A stretch of DNA of 64,000 bases from Legionella bononiensis (GTDB lineage Bacteria; Pseudomonadota; Gammaproteobacteria; Legionellales; Legionellaceae). Below are positions 40,870 through 50,356 of this stretch, one piece after another. Below the pieces are notes generated by a model, which made no database searches, was not told the origin of the DNA, and saw only the letters and a list, made by a program, of their open reading frames with translations. Every line of letters begins with the position of its first letter. The stretch's first letter is position 1. The DNA is taken from positions 1 to 64,000 of the forward strand of contig NZ_JADOBG010000005.1 in NCBI RefSeq assembly GCF_016786215.1, given 5' to 3'. A program made the position numbers and the translations under genes.

Positions 40870-42941
40870 AACAACTGTAGCATTGAAATATCTGCAACGC
40901 CCTGCAGTAAATTATTTAATTTTGACAACAACGCCAGACGATTCTTTTTTACTGCTGTATCTTCTACCATAACCATTACATTATCAAAAAATGCATCTAC
41001 GGGCTCTTTAAGGCTGGCTAACTGTTTAAGCAATGAACCGTAGTTAGCATCTCGATATAAAGAGTCAGTAGATTCTGTAACCGTTTTTATATGAGTATAA
41101 AGTGCTTTTTCAGCCCCTTCCTCGATAATATTGACGTTAATCTCCGCTTCCAAATCTCGTTTGTCTGCATGAGCCAATAGATTATTAACCCGTTTACACG
41201 CTGCAGAAAGAGATGCAGCTTCGGGCAAGGTAATAAAGAGTTTCAAGGCATTCAGCCGCAAATTCAGATCATAGAGCCAATCGTCTTGTCGAGCACGTAC
41301 TGCTTGTACCAGATCAGCACTCACACCCAGGCCTTGATAATAGGATTGCAGTCTCTCAAGAATAAAAACCTTTAACTCAAGAGCACCGGTCTTATCCATG
41401 CTGACCGTATCGCCATAGTTTGTTATCGCTTCATTTATCAAGGTGGTTAAATTAAGCGGTGAAGGTGTGGCTATTAATAATCGGACTACAGCTAAAGCAT
41501 GTCGTCGCAATTTGAATGGATCTTTCACTCCGGAAGGTTTTTGGCCAATAGCAAAAATACCAACTAATGTATCGACCCTATCCGCTAACGAGAGTGCCAG
41601 ACCTAAATTTGATTCAGGAAGCATATCAGCAGCAAATCGAGGCATATATTGCTCGTTCAGAGCTTGTGCCACTGAGTGGTCTTCTCCGTCATTTAATGCA
41701 TAATAATAACCCATTAATCCCTGTAACTCAGGAAACTCACCAACCATGCCGGTCATCAGATCGCATTTACTTAATATCGCGGCGCGTTCTGCTTGCTGGA
41801 TTGATAAATCAAGCGCCTGACTTAAATGATGCATCAACGCTTTTACCCGTAACGCCTTATCCTGTAAACTTCCAAGTTTTACCTGAAACACTACCTGCTC
41901 TGTTGAGGGTATATGTTCACTTAAAGGATGTTTTTTATCCTGTCTGAAAAAGAATGCAGCATCACTTAATCGCGCACGCATTACTTTTTCATTACCTGCT
42001 ACTACCTGCTGAGGATTGGAACTGGCTATATTCGCTACCGTAATAAAATGCGGTAACAATGTGCCGTGCTTATCCTTCAAGGCAAAACATTTTTGATGCG
42101 ATTGCATCGAAGCAATTAAAGCTTCAGCCGGGACATCCAGAAACTCTTTTTCAAAATTAGCTACTAATGCCTGAGGCCATTCCACTATAGAGGTGACCTC
42201 ATTCACCAAATCTTCAGGCATAATTGCACTAGCATGTAGCGATTCAGCCAATTGATGCACTTGCTCCTGAATCATACTCCGACGCGTTGCAAAATCAGCG
42301 ACAACAAATGATTCACGCAGTTGCTCTTCATAACTTCGAGCATTGGTTATTCTTATTTTTTGTGGATGGTGAAATCGATGTCCTCGACTTTCACGTCCAG
42401 ACTTAACCCCAAGAATTTCATGTTCAAGAACTTCATCGCCATAGAGCATTACAGCCCAATGAACAGGTCTGGCAAACTCTTCATCACCATCACCCCATCG
42501 CATGGGTTTAGCAATAGAAAGAGAAGCTATGGATTGAGCTACCAATGCAGGTAATAAGGTCTTAGTTTGTGAACCTGAGTTTTGAATCTCACAGACCATC
42601 CAATCACCTTTATCCGTCTGAATACGGGTCAGTGCTTCCACAGAAACACCGCAGGATTTGGCAAAACCTGTTAATGCAGGGGTAGGATTTCCTTCCTTAT
42701 CATACGCTGCAATCGCAGCTGGTCCTTTACGAGTCACGGTCTGACTTTCCTGCTCTGACTGTAAATCTCGAATTACAACAGCCAATCGTCTTGGAGTAGC
42801 AAAACGTTTCACTTCTCCATAACTTAATTGCGCTTTATCTAATGCAGCGAGTAATTGATTAGCAAATTCATCAGCCAAAGGCCAGACTGCAGCTGAGGGT
42901 AACTCTTCGCACCCTAACTCAAAAATAAAATCATTGACCAT
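40866..42941 (-). CDS. glyS: Glycine-tRNA ligase beta subunit
   Basis: This 691-residue subunit of the tetrameric bacterial glycyl-tRNA synthetase begins with [14 protein letters not shown], the family N-terminus. FRQDKKHPL and [15 protein letters not shown] are conserved core motifs, and the C-terminal part is the anticodon-binding domain. ATG at 42941 follows AAGGTG; a GTG one codon upstream is less likely. It overlaps glyQ by 11 bases. Confidence 0.96.
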   Translation of the reverse strand: MVNDFIFELGCEELPSAAVWPLADEFANQLLAALDKAQLSYGEVKRFATPRRLAVVIRDLQSEQESQTVTRKGPAAIAAYDKEGNPTPALTGFAKSCGVSVEALTRIQTDKGDWMVCEIQNSGSQTKTLLPALVAQSIASLSIAKPMRWGDGDEEFARPVHWAVMLYGDEVLEHEILGVKSGRESRGHRFHHPQKIRITNARSYEEQLRESFVVADFATRRSMIQEQVHQLAESLHASAIMPEDLVNEVTSIVEWPQALVANFEKEFLDVPAEALIASMQSHQKCFALKDKHGTLLPHFITVANIASSNPQQVVAGNEKVMRARLSDAAFFFRQDKKHPLSEHIPSTEQVVFQVKLGSLQDKALRVKALMHHLSQALDLSIQQAERAAILSKCDLMTGMVGEFPELQGLMGYYYALNDGEDHSVAQALNEQYMPRFAADMLPESNLGLALSLADRVDTLVGIFAIGQKPSGVKDPFKLRRHALAVVRLLIATPSPLNLTTLINEAITNYGDTVSMDKTGALELKVFILERLQSYYQGLGVSADLVQAVRARQDDWLYDLNLRLNALKLFITLPEAASLSAACKRVNNLLAHADKRDLEAEINVNIIEEGAEKALYTHIKTVTESTDSLYRDANYGSLLKQLASLKEPVDAFFDNVMVMVEDTAVKKNRLALLSKLNNLLQGVADISMLQLL

Positions 42942-43836
42942 CACACACCTTTTGCATAGGGAAGCCCAAAGCCTCTCGAGCTTGATAATAAGCCTGAGCC
43001 ACTGCTCTGGAAAGCTGTCTTACACGAAGAATAAAACGTTGCCTTTCAGTAACGGATATTGCTTTACGTGCATCAAGTAAATTGAATGAATGTGATGCTT
43101 TCATAACCATTTCATAGGCAGGAAGGGGCAGCTGCAAAGAAATCAGTTTTTGTGCCTCACTTTCGTAGTAATCAAATTGTTTAAATAATTCTTCAACATT
43201 GGCATGCTCAAAATTATATGCCGACATTTCCACTTCATTTTGATGAAATACATCACCATAGGTCACAATACCCTGTGAATTTTTACACCAGGGTAATTCA
43301 AACAAATTATCAACACCCAAGACAAACATGGATATTCGCTCAAGTCCATAAGTTAATTCGCCTGTGACGGGTTTACACGCCAAACCACCTACCTGTTGGA
43401 AATAGGTAAACTGAGAAACCTCCATACCATTTTGCCAGACTTCCCAACCTAATCCCCATGCGCCTAATGTAGGGGACTCCCAGTTATCCTCAACAAAACG
43501 AATGTCATCCACCAGAGGATCAACACCCAAAGCGCGCAATGAATCCAGATATTTTTCCTGAATGTCCAAAGGAGAAGGTTTGAGTACTACCTGAAATTGA
43601 TAGTAATGCTGAACTCTATTGGGGTTTTCACCATAGCGTCCATCAGTAGGTCTTCTGGAAGGTTGCACGTACGCCGCAGACCACGGCTCGGGACCAATAG
43701 CCCTTAGAAAAGTTGCAGGATGAAAAGTACCTGCCCCAACTTCCATATCCAGAGGTTGTAACAGAACACAACCTTGAGCAGCCCAATATTGCTGCAGCGT
43801 TAATATGATTTCTTGAAATGTAGTTGGTTTTGTCAT
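42931..43836 (-). CDS. glyQ: Glycine-tRNA ligase alpha subunit
   Basis: This 301-residue catalytic subunit shows [38 protein letters not shown] and [20 protein letters not shown], all strongly conserved in bacterial GlyQ. It heads the coupled unit with glyS, gmhB and rsmJ. Confidence 0.97.
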   Translation of the reverse strand: MTKPTTFQEIILTLQQYWAAQGCVLLQPLDMEVGAGTFHPATFLRAIGPEPWSAAYVQPSRRPTDGRYGENPNRVQHYYQFQVVLKPSPLDIQEKYLDSLRALGVDPLVDDIRFVEDNWESPTLGAWGLGWEVWQNGMEVSQFTYFQQVGGLACKPVTGELTYGLERISMFVLGVDNLFELPWCKNSQGIVTYGDVFHQNEVEMSAYNFEHANVEELFKQFDYYESEAQKLISLQLPLPAYEMVMKASHSFNLLDARKAISVTERQRFILRVRQLSRAVAQAYYQAREALGFPMQKVCDGQ

Positions 43837-43926
43837 GAAAGTCTCAAAATTAACAATTACGAGGTTTAGCGTACCACCCCGAATGATCTTATTGCATGAT
43901 GACAGATATCATCAACCCGAATTAAA

Positions 43927-43961
43927 TTTATTGAGACTACGCACAACATAGTCTCAATAAA
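43927..43961 (-). terminator. Hairpin between dsbA2 and glyQ
   Basis: TTTATTGAGACTA (43927-43939) and TAGTCTCAATAAA (43949-43961) are perfect 13-base inverted arms with a nine-base loop. The U-tract is poor, so termination is possible but not certain. Confidence 0.6.
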
Positions 43962-44039
43962 TCAGTATTTCTGGTAATTCATTTCGTTCGGGACAACGGT
44001 TTTAGATCCCGCATCACATAGATGGGTTACTGAATTACT

Positions 44040-44825
44040 CTAGTTTCCAGCAGCTTTCTTTATAAGCTCCTGCAATGACTCTTCACTTGCTGCTCCTGGA
44101 ATAAATGAAGGCTCTGTTCCAGTTTTAAATTTGCCATCAGGAGTAGATGCAACGATGAATGCAGGTGTTCCCATCAGGTGTAATTTTTCAGCCAATTGAC
44201 GATTCGCTTCCAGAATATCCGTAACGTCTTTACTGTCCATATCTTTTTTCAGCTTATCCATATTCAAGCCTAATGATTTGGCAGCATCCATGACTAATTG
44301 ATCATCAAGACGCTTTTCGATTTTCAATAAGGCCTCATGCATAGGCTGATATTTACCTTGCATGCCTGCAGCAAGCGCGGCTCTTGAAGCCATTTCAGAG
44401 CTTTTGCCAAAAATTGGGAATTCTTTATAAATTACTCTTAAACCAGAATCTTTTTTAACTAAACTATCAATTATTGGAGACATTTTTTTACAGTGAATGC
44501 ATTGATAATCGAAAAACTCTACTATGGTGACAGAACCCTTTGCATTACCCACTGTTGTCAGTTTACTTTGGAATAGTTGATCTGCGTTTTCCAAAATTGC
44601 GGACTGTGCCTGCTGTTGCATATTTTGTTGTTGCTTTTGTTGTAATGCTTGAGAAGCTTCCAACAGTACTTCCGGATTACTGACCAGATAATCATGAACT
44701 ATTTTTTCAATTTCTTTTTTTTGAGCATCAGACATAGGGGTGGTTGTAGCATCAGCGGCCATAGTCATGGGTGATACTAAAGAAGTTGCCAGTGCTCCTG
44801 CGGTTAAAAATTTTGAAAATTTCAC
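44040..44825 (-). CDS. dsbA2: DsbA2-type disulfide oxidoreductase (Com1-like)
   Basis: This 261-residue periplasmic protein has a signal peptide cleaved near MTMAADA. An N-terminal helical dimerisation segment (30-95, Gln-rich) precedes a thioredoxin/DsbA domain with active site CIHC (Cys109, Cys112) and cis-proline loop GTP (Thr220-Pro221). It matches the 27-kDa Com1-like DsbA2 of L. pneumophila, which both oxidises and isomerises disulfides and serves the Dot/Icm secretion system. Single gene with long flanking gaps. Confidence 0.87.
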   Translation of the reverse strand: MKFSKFLTAGALATSLVSPMTMAADATTTPMSDAQKKEIEKIVHDYLVSNPEVLLEASQALQQKQQQNMQQQAQSAILENADQLFQSKLTTVGNAKGSVTIVEFFDYQCIHCKKMSPIIDSLVKKDSGLRVIYKEFPIFGKSSEMASRAALAAGMQGKYQPMHEALLKIEKRLDDQLVMDAAKSLGLNMDKLKKDMDSKDVTDILEANRQLAEKLHLMGTPAFIVASTPDGKFKTGTEPSFIPGAASEESLQELIKKAAGN

Positions 44826-45238
44826 ACAATTCCCCTTATTAATGGTTAACTAATAATTTAAGTTAATATCGGCAGTTTACTCAAAATAGATTCACTACCG
44901 CACTGAATTTTAATTGAATCCAGTTTCTTTAGCCAGTCGCACCCTAGCATCGACTAAAGAAAAATTCAATAGACCCTATTTAATTAACGGTCACTACCGA
45001 AATCTTATACTCTTTTTTCAACTCAAAGTTGAGGGTGTTTACAATTCGTCAAAATAAATCCAACACCCCGCGAACAAGACCAGAGAGATCCTCACTATTA
45101 AAAATGCATAGTAATTAGCCCTAATTTGCATTTTTAATAAGCTTGTCATCCTCGCATGACGTATAAAATGTGAGGAGCACTAAAATGTAAATCGCAGTTC
45201 GTCGAATTCGGAATTGGCAACTCACCTATCCATTCTCT
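44826..45238. other. Intergenic region between uvrD and dsbA2
   Basis: These 413 bases hold the dsbA2 promoter on the left and a degenerate dispersed repeat (45091-45195). No reading frame with coding character was seen. Confidence 0.6.
45091..45195. repeat. Degenerate dispersed repeat, copy A
   Basis: The block from CTCACTATTAAAAATGCA through TAATTTGCAT and GTCATCCTC to CACTAAAATG aligns over its length with 54539-54654, roughly three quarters identical by eye, with one internal gap. A shorter related piece is at 52805-52834. Confidence 0.55.
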
Positions 45239-47419
45239 TTAAAAATGAGAGCATTCACCAACAACTGTTAAATTAGCATAGGCCAAAACGAGCCATTTTA
45301 CCCCATGTTCACTAAATTTAACCTGAACTCGTGTATGTGCGCCACTTCCTTCAACCGCCAGAACAACACCTTGCCCAAATTTTGCATGAACGACATTTTG
45401 TCCCATCGGTATTCCAGAAGATTCCGCTGCTGAAGGAATTTGACTCCGTGAACTCGTCCCGGGCTTAAATCGTGCCTTGACACGCACTTCATCAAGCAGT
45501 TGTTCGGGTAATTCACGTAAAAAACGTGATGGTCTATGATATTCCTCTCGTCCATATTGTCGCCGTACTTCAGCATAGGAAAGGATCAGTTTGCGCATAG
45601 CCCGAGTCATTCCGACATAACACAGCCGGCGTTCCTCTTCCAAACGCCCAGGCTCCTCAAGGGATTGCTTACCAGGAAATACCCCCTCTTCCATTCCGAC
45701 CAGAAATACTATGGGAAATTCAAGTCCTTTGGCTGCATGTAAGGTCATTAAATGTACGTAGCGTTCGTGTTCCTCTGCCTGCATCTCACCGGCTTCAAGT
45801 GATGCATGAGCTAAAAATGCATTGACCAGTGGTAGTTCGTCTTCTTCATCCTGCTCGTATCGGAATTGTTTGGCCGCATTAATTAATTCCTGCAGGTTAT
45901 CCAGTCGTGACTCCGACTTATCCCCTTTAATTTTACTAAAGTGTGCATACAGTCCACTTAATTGAATGACCTCTGATAATTGTTCATCCAATTCCATAGA
46001 GACCGTTTTAATCTGTAATCGTTCTATCAGTTCAATAAACCGCGATAAAGATGAGCCGGATCGCTGTGCCATTTCCCCTGATTGCAACAGGTTTTTCGCG
46101 GCACTCCATAATGAGCATTGTTCTGTTTTAGCATGATACCGTAAATCTTCCAGTGTTTTTTCACCGATTCCGCGAGTAGGGAAATTAACAACCCGCTCAA
46201 ATGCAGTGTCATCATTGGTATTCACCAACAAACGCAGATATGCCAAAGTATCTTTGACCTCTGCCCTATCAAAAAATCGTACGCCACCGTAAATTCGGTA
46301 TGCAATTCCGGAACGCAATAATGCTTCTTCTAAAACTCGTGATTGCGCGTTTGAACGATACAAAATGGCAATTTCATCGGCGCTACTTCCCTGGTTAATT
46401 TCCATCATAATCCGCTCGGCGACAAAGCGGGCTTCTTCCAACTCATTAAATGCACTGTATACAACAATTTTGTCACCAGTGCTTCCAGCAGTCCATAAGT
46501 CTTTACCCATACGTGAATTGTTATTGGTAATTAATGCATTAGCTGCTTCAAGAATGGTAGCAGTCGACCGATAATTTTGCTCCAATCTGATGATATGAGT
46601 ATCTTTAAAGTCTGTAGAAAATTTTTGAATGTTCTCTACCTTTGCACCACGCCAGCCATAAATGGATTGATCATCATCCCCTACCGCCAATACTGGAGTA
46701 TTATCCCCGGCAAGCAAACGTATCCAGGCGTATTGGATCGTATTGGTATCCTGAAATTCATCAACCAGAATAGCCTGGAATCGTTGCCGGTAATGCGCCA
46801 GAATCTCCGGATTATCCCTCAATAATTCGTGGGTCCTCAATAACAGTTCCGCAAAATCAATAACACCGGCTGTTTGACAGGCCTGCTCGTAAGCACTATA
46901 GATTGCGACTAAGGTTTTTGTTGGTCCATAAGATAAAGCATTAACATGTTGAGGTCTTATACCTTCATCTTTCCTGCCATTAATAAAAGACTGTGCTTGT
47001 TTTACTGGCCATTGATCAGAATCCAGATTTAACGAAGCAATAACTCTTTTTATCACTCGAGCCTGATCTTCAGAATCAAGAATATGAAACTGTTCTGGTA
47101 AACGAGCTTCCTGATAATGACGACGCAACAAACGGTGACATAAGCCATGGAATGTTCCAACCCAGAGCCCCATTATTGGCGTAGTCAACATACTGCTTAA
47201 TCGTGTACGCATTTCACCAGCGGCCTTATTAGTAAAAGTTACTGCCAGAATTCCATGTGGTGAGAGATGTTCTTTTTCAATTAACCAGGCAATACGACTT
47301 ACCAAAACACGAGTTTTACCACTCCCGGCGCCAGCCAAAACCAGCATATTGTTTAAAGGTGCGGTAACAGCTTCACATTGTCTTTCATTCAAGCCTTTAA
47401 GGAGTGCTGTCATGATCAT
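45239..47419 (-). CDS. uvrD: DNA helicase II UvrD
   Basis: This 726-residue SF1 helicase serves mismatch and nucleotide-excision repair. LAGAGSGKTRVLV is Walker A, VTFTNKAAGEMR Ia, LVDEFQDTN II, GDDDQSIYGWRGA III, LEQNYRST IV, MTLHAAKGLEF V and YVGMTRAM VI. The C-terminal tail (VVHAKFGQGVVLAVEG) is the Tudor-like domain that binds UvrB and RNA polymerase. The first ATG is spaced well from GGAA. Confidence 0.96.
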   Translation of the reverse strand: MIMTALLKGLNERQCEAVTAPLNNMLVLAGAGSGKTRVLVSRIAWLIEKEHLSPHGILAVTFTNKAAGEMRTRLSSMLTTPIMGLWVGTFHGLCHRLLRRHYQEARLPEQFHILDSEDQARVIKRVIASLNLDSDQWPVKQAQSFINGRKDEGIRPQHVNALSYGPTKTLVAIYSAYEQACQTAGVIDFAELLLRTHELLRDNPEILAHYRQRFQAILVDEFQDTNTIQYAWIRLLAGDNTPVLAVGDDDQSIYGWRGAKVENIQKFSTDFKDTHIIRLEQNYRSTATILEAANALITNNNSRMGKDLWTAGSTGDKIVVYSAFNELEEARFVAERIMMEINQGSSADEIAILYRSNAQSRVLEEALLRSGIAYRIYGGVRFFDRAEVKDTLAYLRLLVNTNDDTAFERVVNFPTRGIGEKTLEDLRYHAKTEQCSLWSAAKNLLQSGEMAQRSGSSLSRFIELIERLQIKTVSMELDEQLSEVIQLSGLYAHFSKIKGDKSESRLDNLQELINAAKQFRYEQDEEDELPLVNAFLAHASLEAGEMQAEEHERYVHLMTLHAAKGLEFPIVFLVGMEEGVFPGKQSLEEPGRLEEERRLCYVGMTRAMRKLILSYAEVRRQYGREEYHRPSRFLRELPEQLLDEVRVKARFKPGTSSRSQIPSAAESSGIPMGQNVVHAKFGQGVVLAVEGSGAHTRVQVKFSEHGVKWLVLAYANLTVVGECSHF

Positions 47420-47614
47420 AAATTAATTCCAATCGAACATAGAGAGCGCATTATCTTCAATTTAACTCATAAAGACAAAGGTATTATTAAGGTCTCTGAT
47501 ATAAATTTCAGCAGACACTGGTATTGCTTTAAAGCTATACAGAGCGCAGAATAATGTGATTTCTGTATTGCAGTTAATTAAAGTATAATATATAAAAAAT
47601 TCTAAAGGACTAAT

Positions 47615-48574
47615 ATGCATTCCCTCTATCCAGCAATTAAACCTTATGCCCAACATGAGATAATGGTAAGCAAACCCCATGTACTCTATCTTGAAGAAAC
47701 AGGTAATCCGGAAGGAATTCCTGTGATCGTTCTTCATCCAGGACCTGGGGCGGAAGCAGACCCACATCTAAGACGTTTTTTTGATCCCCAACGTTATCGA
47801 ATCATCTTGTTTGACCAACGAGGTTGTGGACGTTCTACTCCCCATCTTGAAATTAAAGAAAATACTACGCCTTTACTCCTGGATGATATTGATGCAATCA
47901 GAGATTTCCTGGGACTATCCGAGTTTGTCCTTTGCGGTGGTGGCTGGGGCTCATTATTAGCATTACTTTATGCCCAAAAATACCCCCAACAAATTAAAGC
48001 ATTGCTGCTGCATCAAATCTTTTTAGGCAGACAACAGGATATTGATTGGTTTTATAAACAGGGCGCCAGCCTGGTTTACCCTGATTACTGGCAGGAATTT
48101 ATTAGTCTGGTTCCAGAAAACATGCTTCATAACGTTCCTCAATTTTATGCAGATTGCCTGCAAGGTTCCAATGATCTCATTCGAATGAGTGCAGCAAAGA
48201 ACTGGGCACTATGGCAAGCTCGATGCAGCAGTTTACAACCGCATCTCTACGTCATTGACCAATACAGCGATCCTCATTTTGCCCTTGCCCTTGCTACACT
48301 GGAATCACATTTCATCAATAATCATTATTTTATCGAAGAAAATCAGGTTATGGCTCAAGTGAATAAAATCAGACACATTCCCACTTATATTGTCCATGGA
48401 CGATTTGATCTGGTGAGCCCATTAGCCAGTGCCTGGGAGCTTCATCAGGCAATTCCCGCATCAAATCTTAGAATTGTTCGCGATGCAGGTCATTCTGACA
48501 GAGAGTCTGGAATAATTGATGCTCTGATTTATGCAACTAAAGAGATTTCGAAACAGGGATTGGATGCATGTTAA
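47615..48574 (+). CDS. Proline iminopeptidase-like protein lacking the nucleophile serine
   Basis: This 319-residue alpha/beta hydrolase has the overall sequence of proline iminopeptidases (family S33): FDQRGCGRSTPH at 66-77, HGRFD with Asp265, AGHS with His293. The nucleophile elbow, normally GGSWG, reads GGGWG at 108-112; the codon at 47942-47944 is GGC where AGC would give serine. The oxyanion motif HGGPG is also altered, to HPGPG (41-45). The frame is otherwise intact and of normal length. It is therefore unlikely to work as a normal peptidase and may be a pseudoenzyme. It overlaps dtd by seven bases. Confidence 0.88.
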   Translation: MHSLYPAIKPYAQHEIMVSKPHVLYLEETGNPEGIPVIVLHPGPGAEADPHLRRFFDPQRYRIILFDQRGCGRSTPHLEIKENTTPLLLDDIDAIRDFLGLSEFVLCGGGWGSLLALLYAQKYPQQIKALLLHQIFLGRQQDIDWFYKQGASLVYPDYWQEFISLVPENMLHNVPQFYADCLQGSNDLIRMSAAKNWALWQARCSSLQPHLYVIDQYSDPHFALALATLESHFINNHYFIEENQVMAQVNKIRHIPTYIVHGRFDLVSPLASAWELHQAIPASNLRIVRDAGHSDRESGIIDALIYATKEISKQGLDAC

Positions 48575-49005
48575 CGGTAATCCAACGTGTTACTGAGGCG
48601 CGAGTTGAAGTTGACAAAACTACGGTAGGTAAAATAGATCACGGATTGATGATCCTTTGCGGATTCGAACCTGATGATACTGAGAGTCAGTTAAAACGTA
48701 TGATCGATAAGTGCATCAACTACCGTATTTTTGATGATGGTCAGGGCAAAATGAATTTAAGTCTGAAAGAAGTCAATGGAGGGCTTTTATTAGTACCGCA
48801 ATTTACTTTAATGGCAGATACTCAAAAAGGCCTCCGACCAAGCTTTTCAAATGCTGCACCGCCTGAACTGGGACGACAACTTTTTGATCAATTATTGAAC
48901 ATGGCTCATCAGGCCTATCCCAAGACAGAATGTGGATCTTTTGGAGCCAACATGCAGGTTCATTTGTGTAACGATGGGCCGGTTACCTTTTTAATGAAGT
49001 TTTAA
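48568..49005 (+). CDS. dtd: D-aminoacyl-tRNA deacylase
   Basis: This 145-residue enzyme removes D-amino acids (and misloaded glycine) from tRNA. It starts MLTVIQRVTEARVEVD, holds PQFTLMADTQKGLRPSF and ends with the Gly-cisPro motif NDGPVTF. Its start lies inside the end of the iminopeptidase-like gene, so the two are coupled. Confidence 0.95.
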   Translation: MLTVIQRVTEARVEVDKTTVGKIDHGLMILCGFEPDDTESQLKRMIDKCINYRIFDDGQGKMNLSLKEVNGGLLLVPQFTLMADTQKGLRPSFSNAAPPELGRQLFDQLLNMAHQAYPKTECGSFGANMQVHLCNDGPVTFLMKF

Positions 49006-49155
49006 ATCCTATCAAGATAATTCAGACATCAAACACGATTAGACCATCCAGGTTTAATCTTATTGGACTGATGAACTTCTTATCGCAAGAGCTGTTTGCA
49101 AGAATCATAAACTGGTGTAACATCGATTTAAGTATCTAATAATTAGAAAAAAATT

Positions 49156-49908
49156 ATGCGCTTAATTGTAACATTTGCAACTATGGTCAGTTCTTTATTG
49201 TTAACAGGATGTGCTCATAAAGGGACTAATCCCATAGACCCATATGAGCCATTTAATCGCAAAGTTCATAACTTTAATATGGCTTTTGATGCGACCATGT
49301 TAAAACCCCCAACAAAACTTTATGTTGCTGTGGTACCTGCAGTAGTTCGTAAAGGGGTTAATAATGCATTTAATAATCTCGATATGATACCGACTGTTGC
49401 AAACGATATCTTGCAAGCTAAAGGAAAATGGGCAATCAGGGACTCTTGGCGTTTTGTCCTTAACTCGACCCTTGGTGTGGTTGGGATATTTGATGTGGCC
49501 AATAAATTCGGACTACCCCCTCATTATAATGATTTAGGGCTTACATTTGCCAAGTGGGGAGATAAAAAATCACCCTATATTGTCATACCCTTCATAGGTC
49601 CCAGTACAATCAGAGATGGCTCGGGATGGCTGTTCCAATTCGCTCTCTGGAGTCCTTACGTTTATATGAACAATGATGCTCTTGCCTTTGGATTGATCGG
49701 GTTAAGATATGTTGACTTGCGTTCACAACTTTTTGAAACAGAACGTTTAATGAATGAAGCATTAGATCAATATTCATTTATTCGTGATGCCTATTTACAG
49801 CATAGAAGTTATCTCATTAGTGGAGCGGCACAAGACAATGGTTCTCTCTATGCCCAGGATGTTCAGCCAGATGAATCAGCTGCGGCCAACGATTATGTAG
49901 ATGAATAA
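49156..49908 (+). CDS. mlaA: Outer membrane lipoprotein MlaA (VacJ)
   Basis: This 250-residue lipoprotein of the Mla system removes misplaced phospholipids from the outer leaflet. Lipobox LLLTGC is near residue 19; DPYEPFNRKVHNFN, NLDMIPTVANDILQAK and GDGSGWLFQ-like region DGSGWLFQ are family motifs. It is single, with a strong terminator behind it; the mlaFEDCB genes are not in the window. Confidence 0.94.
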   Translation: MRLIVTFATMVSSLLLTGCAHKGTNPIDPYEPFNRKVHNFNMAFDATMLKPPTKLYVAVVPAVVRKGVNNAFNNLDMIPTVANDILQAKGKWAIRDSWRFVLNSTLGVVGIFDVANKFGLPPHYNDLGLTFAKWGDKKSPYIVIPFIGPSTIRDGSGWLFQFALWSPYVYMNNDALAFGLIGLRYVDLRSQLFETERLMNEALDQYSFIRDAYLQHRSYLISGAAQDNGSLYAQDVQPDESAAANDYVDE

Positions 49909-49921
49909 ATCCTGAAAATCA

Positions 49922-49957
49922 GCACCATGCCACAATTTTGCATGGTGCAGATTTTTT
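49922..49957 (+). terminator. Terminator of mlaA
   Basis: A 9-bp stem, GCACCATGC (49922-49930) against GCATGGTGC (49940-49948), is followed by AGATTTTTTT. Confidence 0.88.
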
Positions 49958-49977
49958 TGATGGATGCTCGGAAACTA

Positions 49978-50028
49978 CTGAAATTTCTCTCAAACAAATG
50001 GGACTAGTTACATTAATTTCGGTCAGAT
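49978..50028 (-). pseudogene. Stray 51-bp fragment of gshB
   Basis: This stretch repeats 50422-50472, inside gshB, with only two mismatches in 51 bases and in the same orientation. It corresponds to the codons for EINVTSPTCLREIS. Flanking bases on both sides diverge at once. It is about 330 bases beyond the gshB stop, separated by two MITE-like repeats. Confidence 0.85.
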
Positions 50029-50047
50029 CATAGCCGTCAAATCAAAA

Positions 50048-50165
50048 GTAGCCCGGATGAAGCATAGCGAAATCCGGGACGCCTATGCGAAGCATAGTAC
50101 CTTTTAATCGGTGCCCGCTTCGCGGGACTTCCCGGATTACGCGCTGCGCACTTCATTCGCGCTAC
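50048..50165. repeat. MITE-like palindromic repeat, copy 1
   Basis: This 118-bp GC-rich element starts GTAGCCCGGATGAAGC and ends CTTCATTCGCGCTAC, giving terminal inverted repeats of about 15 bases. Internal hairpins (CCCGG...CCGGG, CCCGC-TTC-GCGGG) are present. No transposase. Copy 2 follows after nine bases. Confidence 0.9.
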
Positions 50166-50174
50166 AAATAAAAA

Positions 50175-50292
50175 GTAGCCCGGATGAAGCATAGCGAAAT
50201 CCGGGAAGCCTATGCGAAGCAAAGTACATTTTAATCGGTACCCGCTTCGCGGGATTTCCCGGATTACGCGCTGCGCACTTCATCCGCGCTAC
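50175..50292. repeat. MITE-like palindromic repeat, copy 2
   Basis: It is a second 118-bp copy, more than 90% identical to 50048-50165, in the same orientation. Its base composition is far from the AT-rich surroundings. Confidence 0.9.
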
Positions 50293-50356
50293 TTTTGACC
50301 AGTATGGGTCTAGATCTAACCTACTTGCGTTCTATATCCCATCCCATATACAGCAA

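Noticed and set aside
44040..44825. Possible ordinary DsbA or DsbC
   Set aside because: The Gln-rich N-terminal helical segment with a CIHC site and Thr before the cis-proline fits Com1-like DsbA2 better.
48568..49005. Pro in place of Ser in the DTD motif (PQFTL rather than SQFTL)
   Set aside because: The Gly-cisPro motif is intact and I believe PQFTL occurs in other DTD proteins; no reason to infer loss of function.
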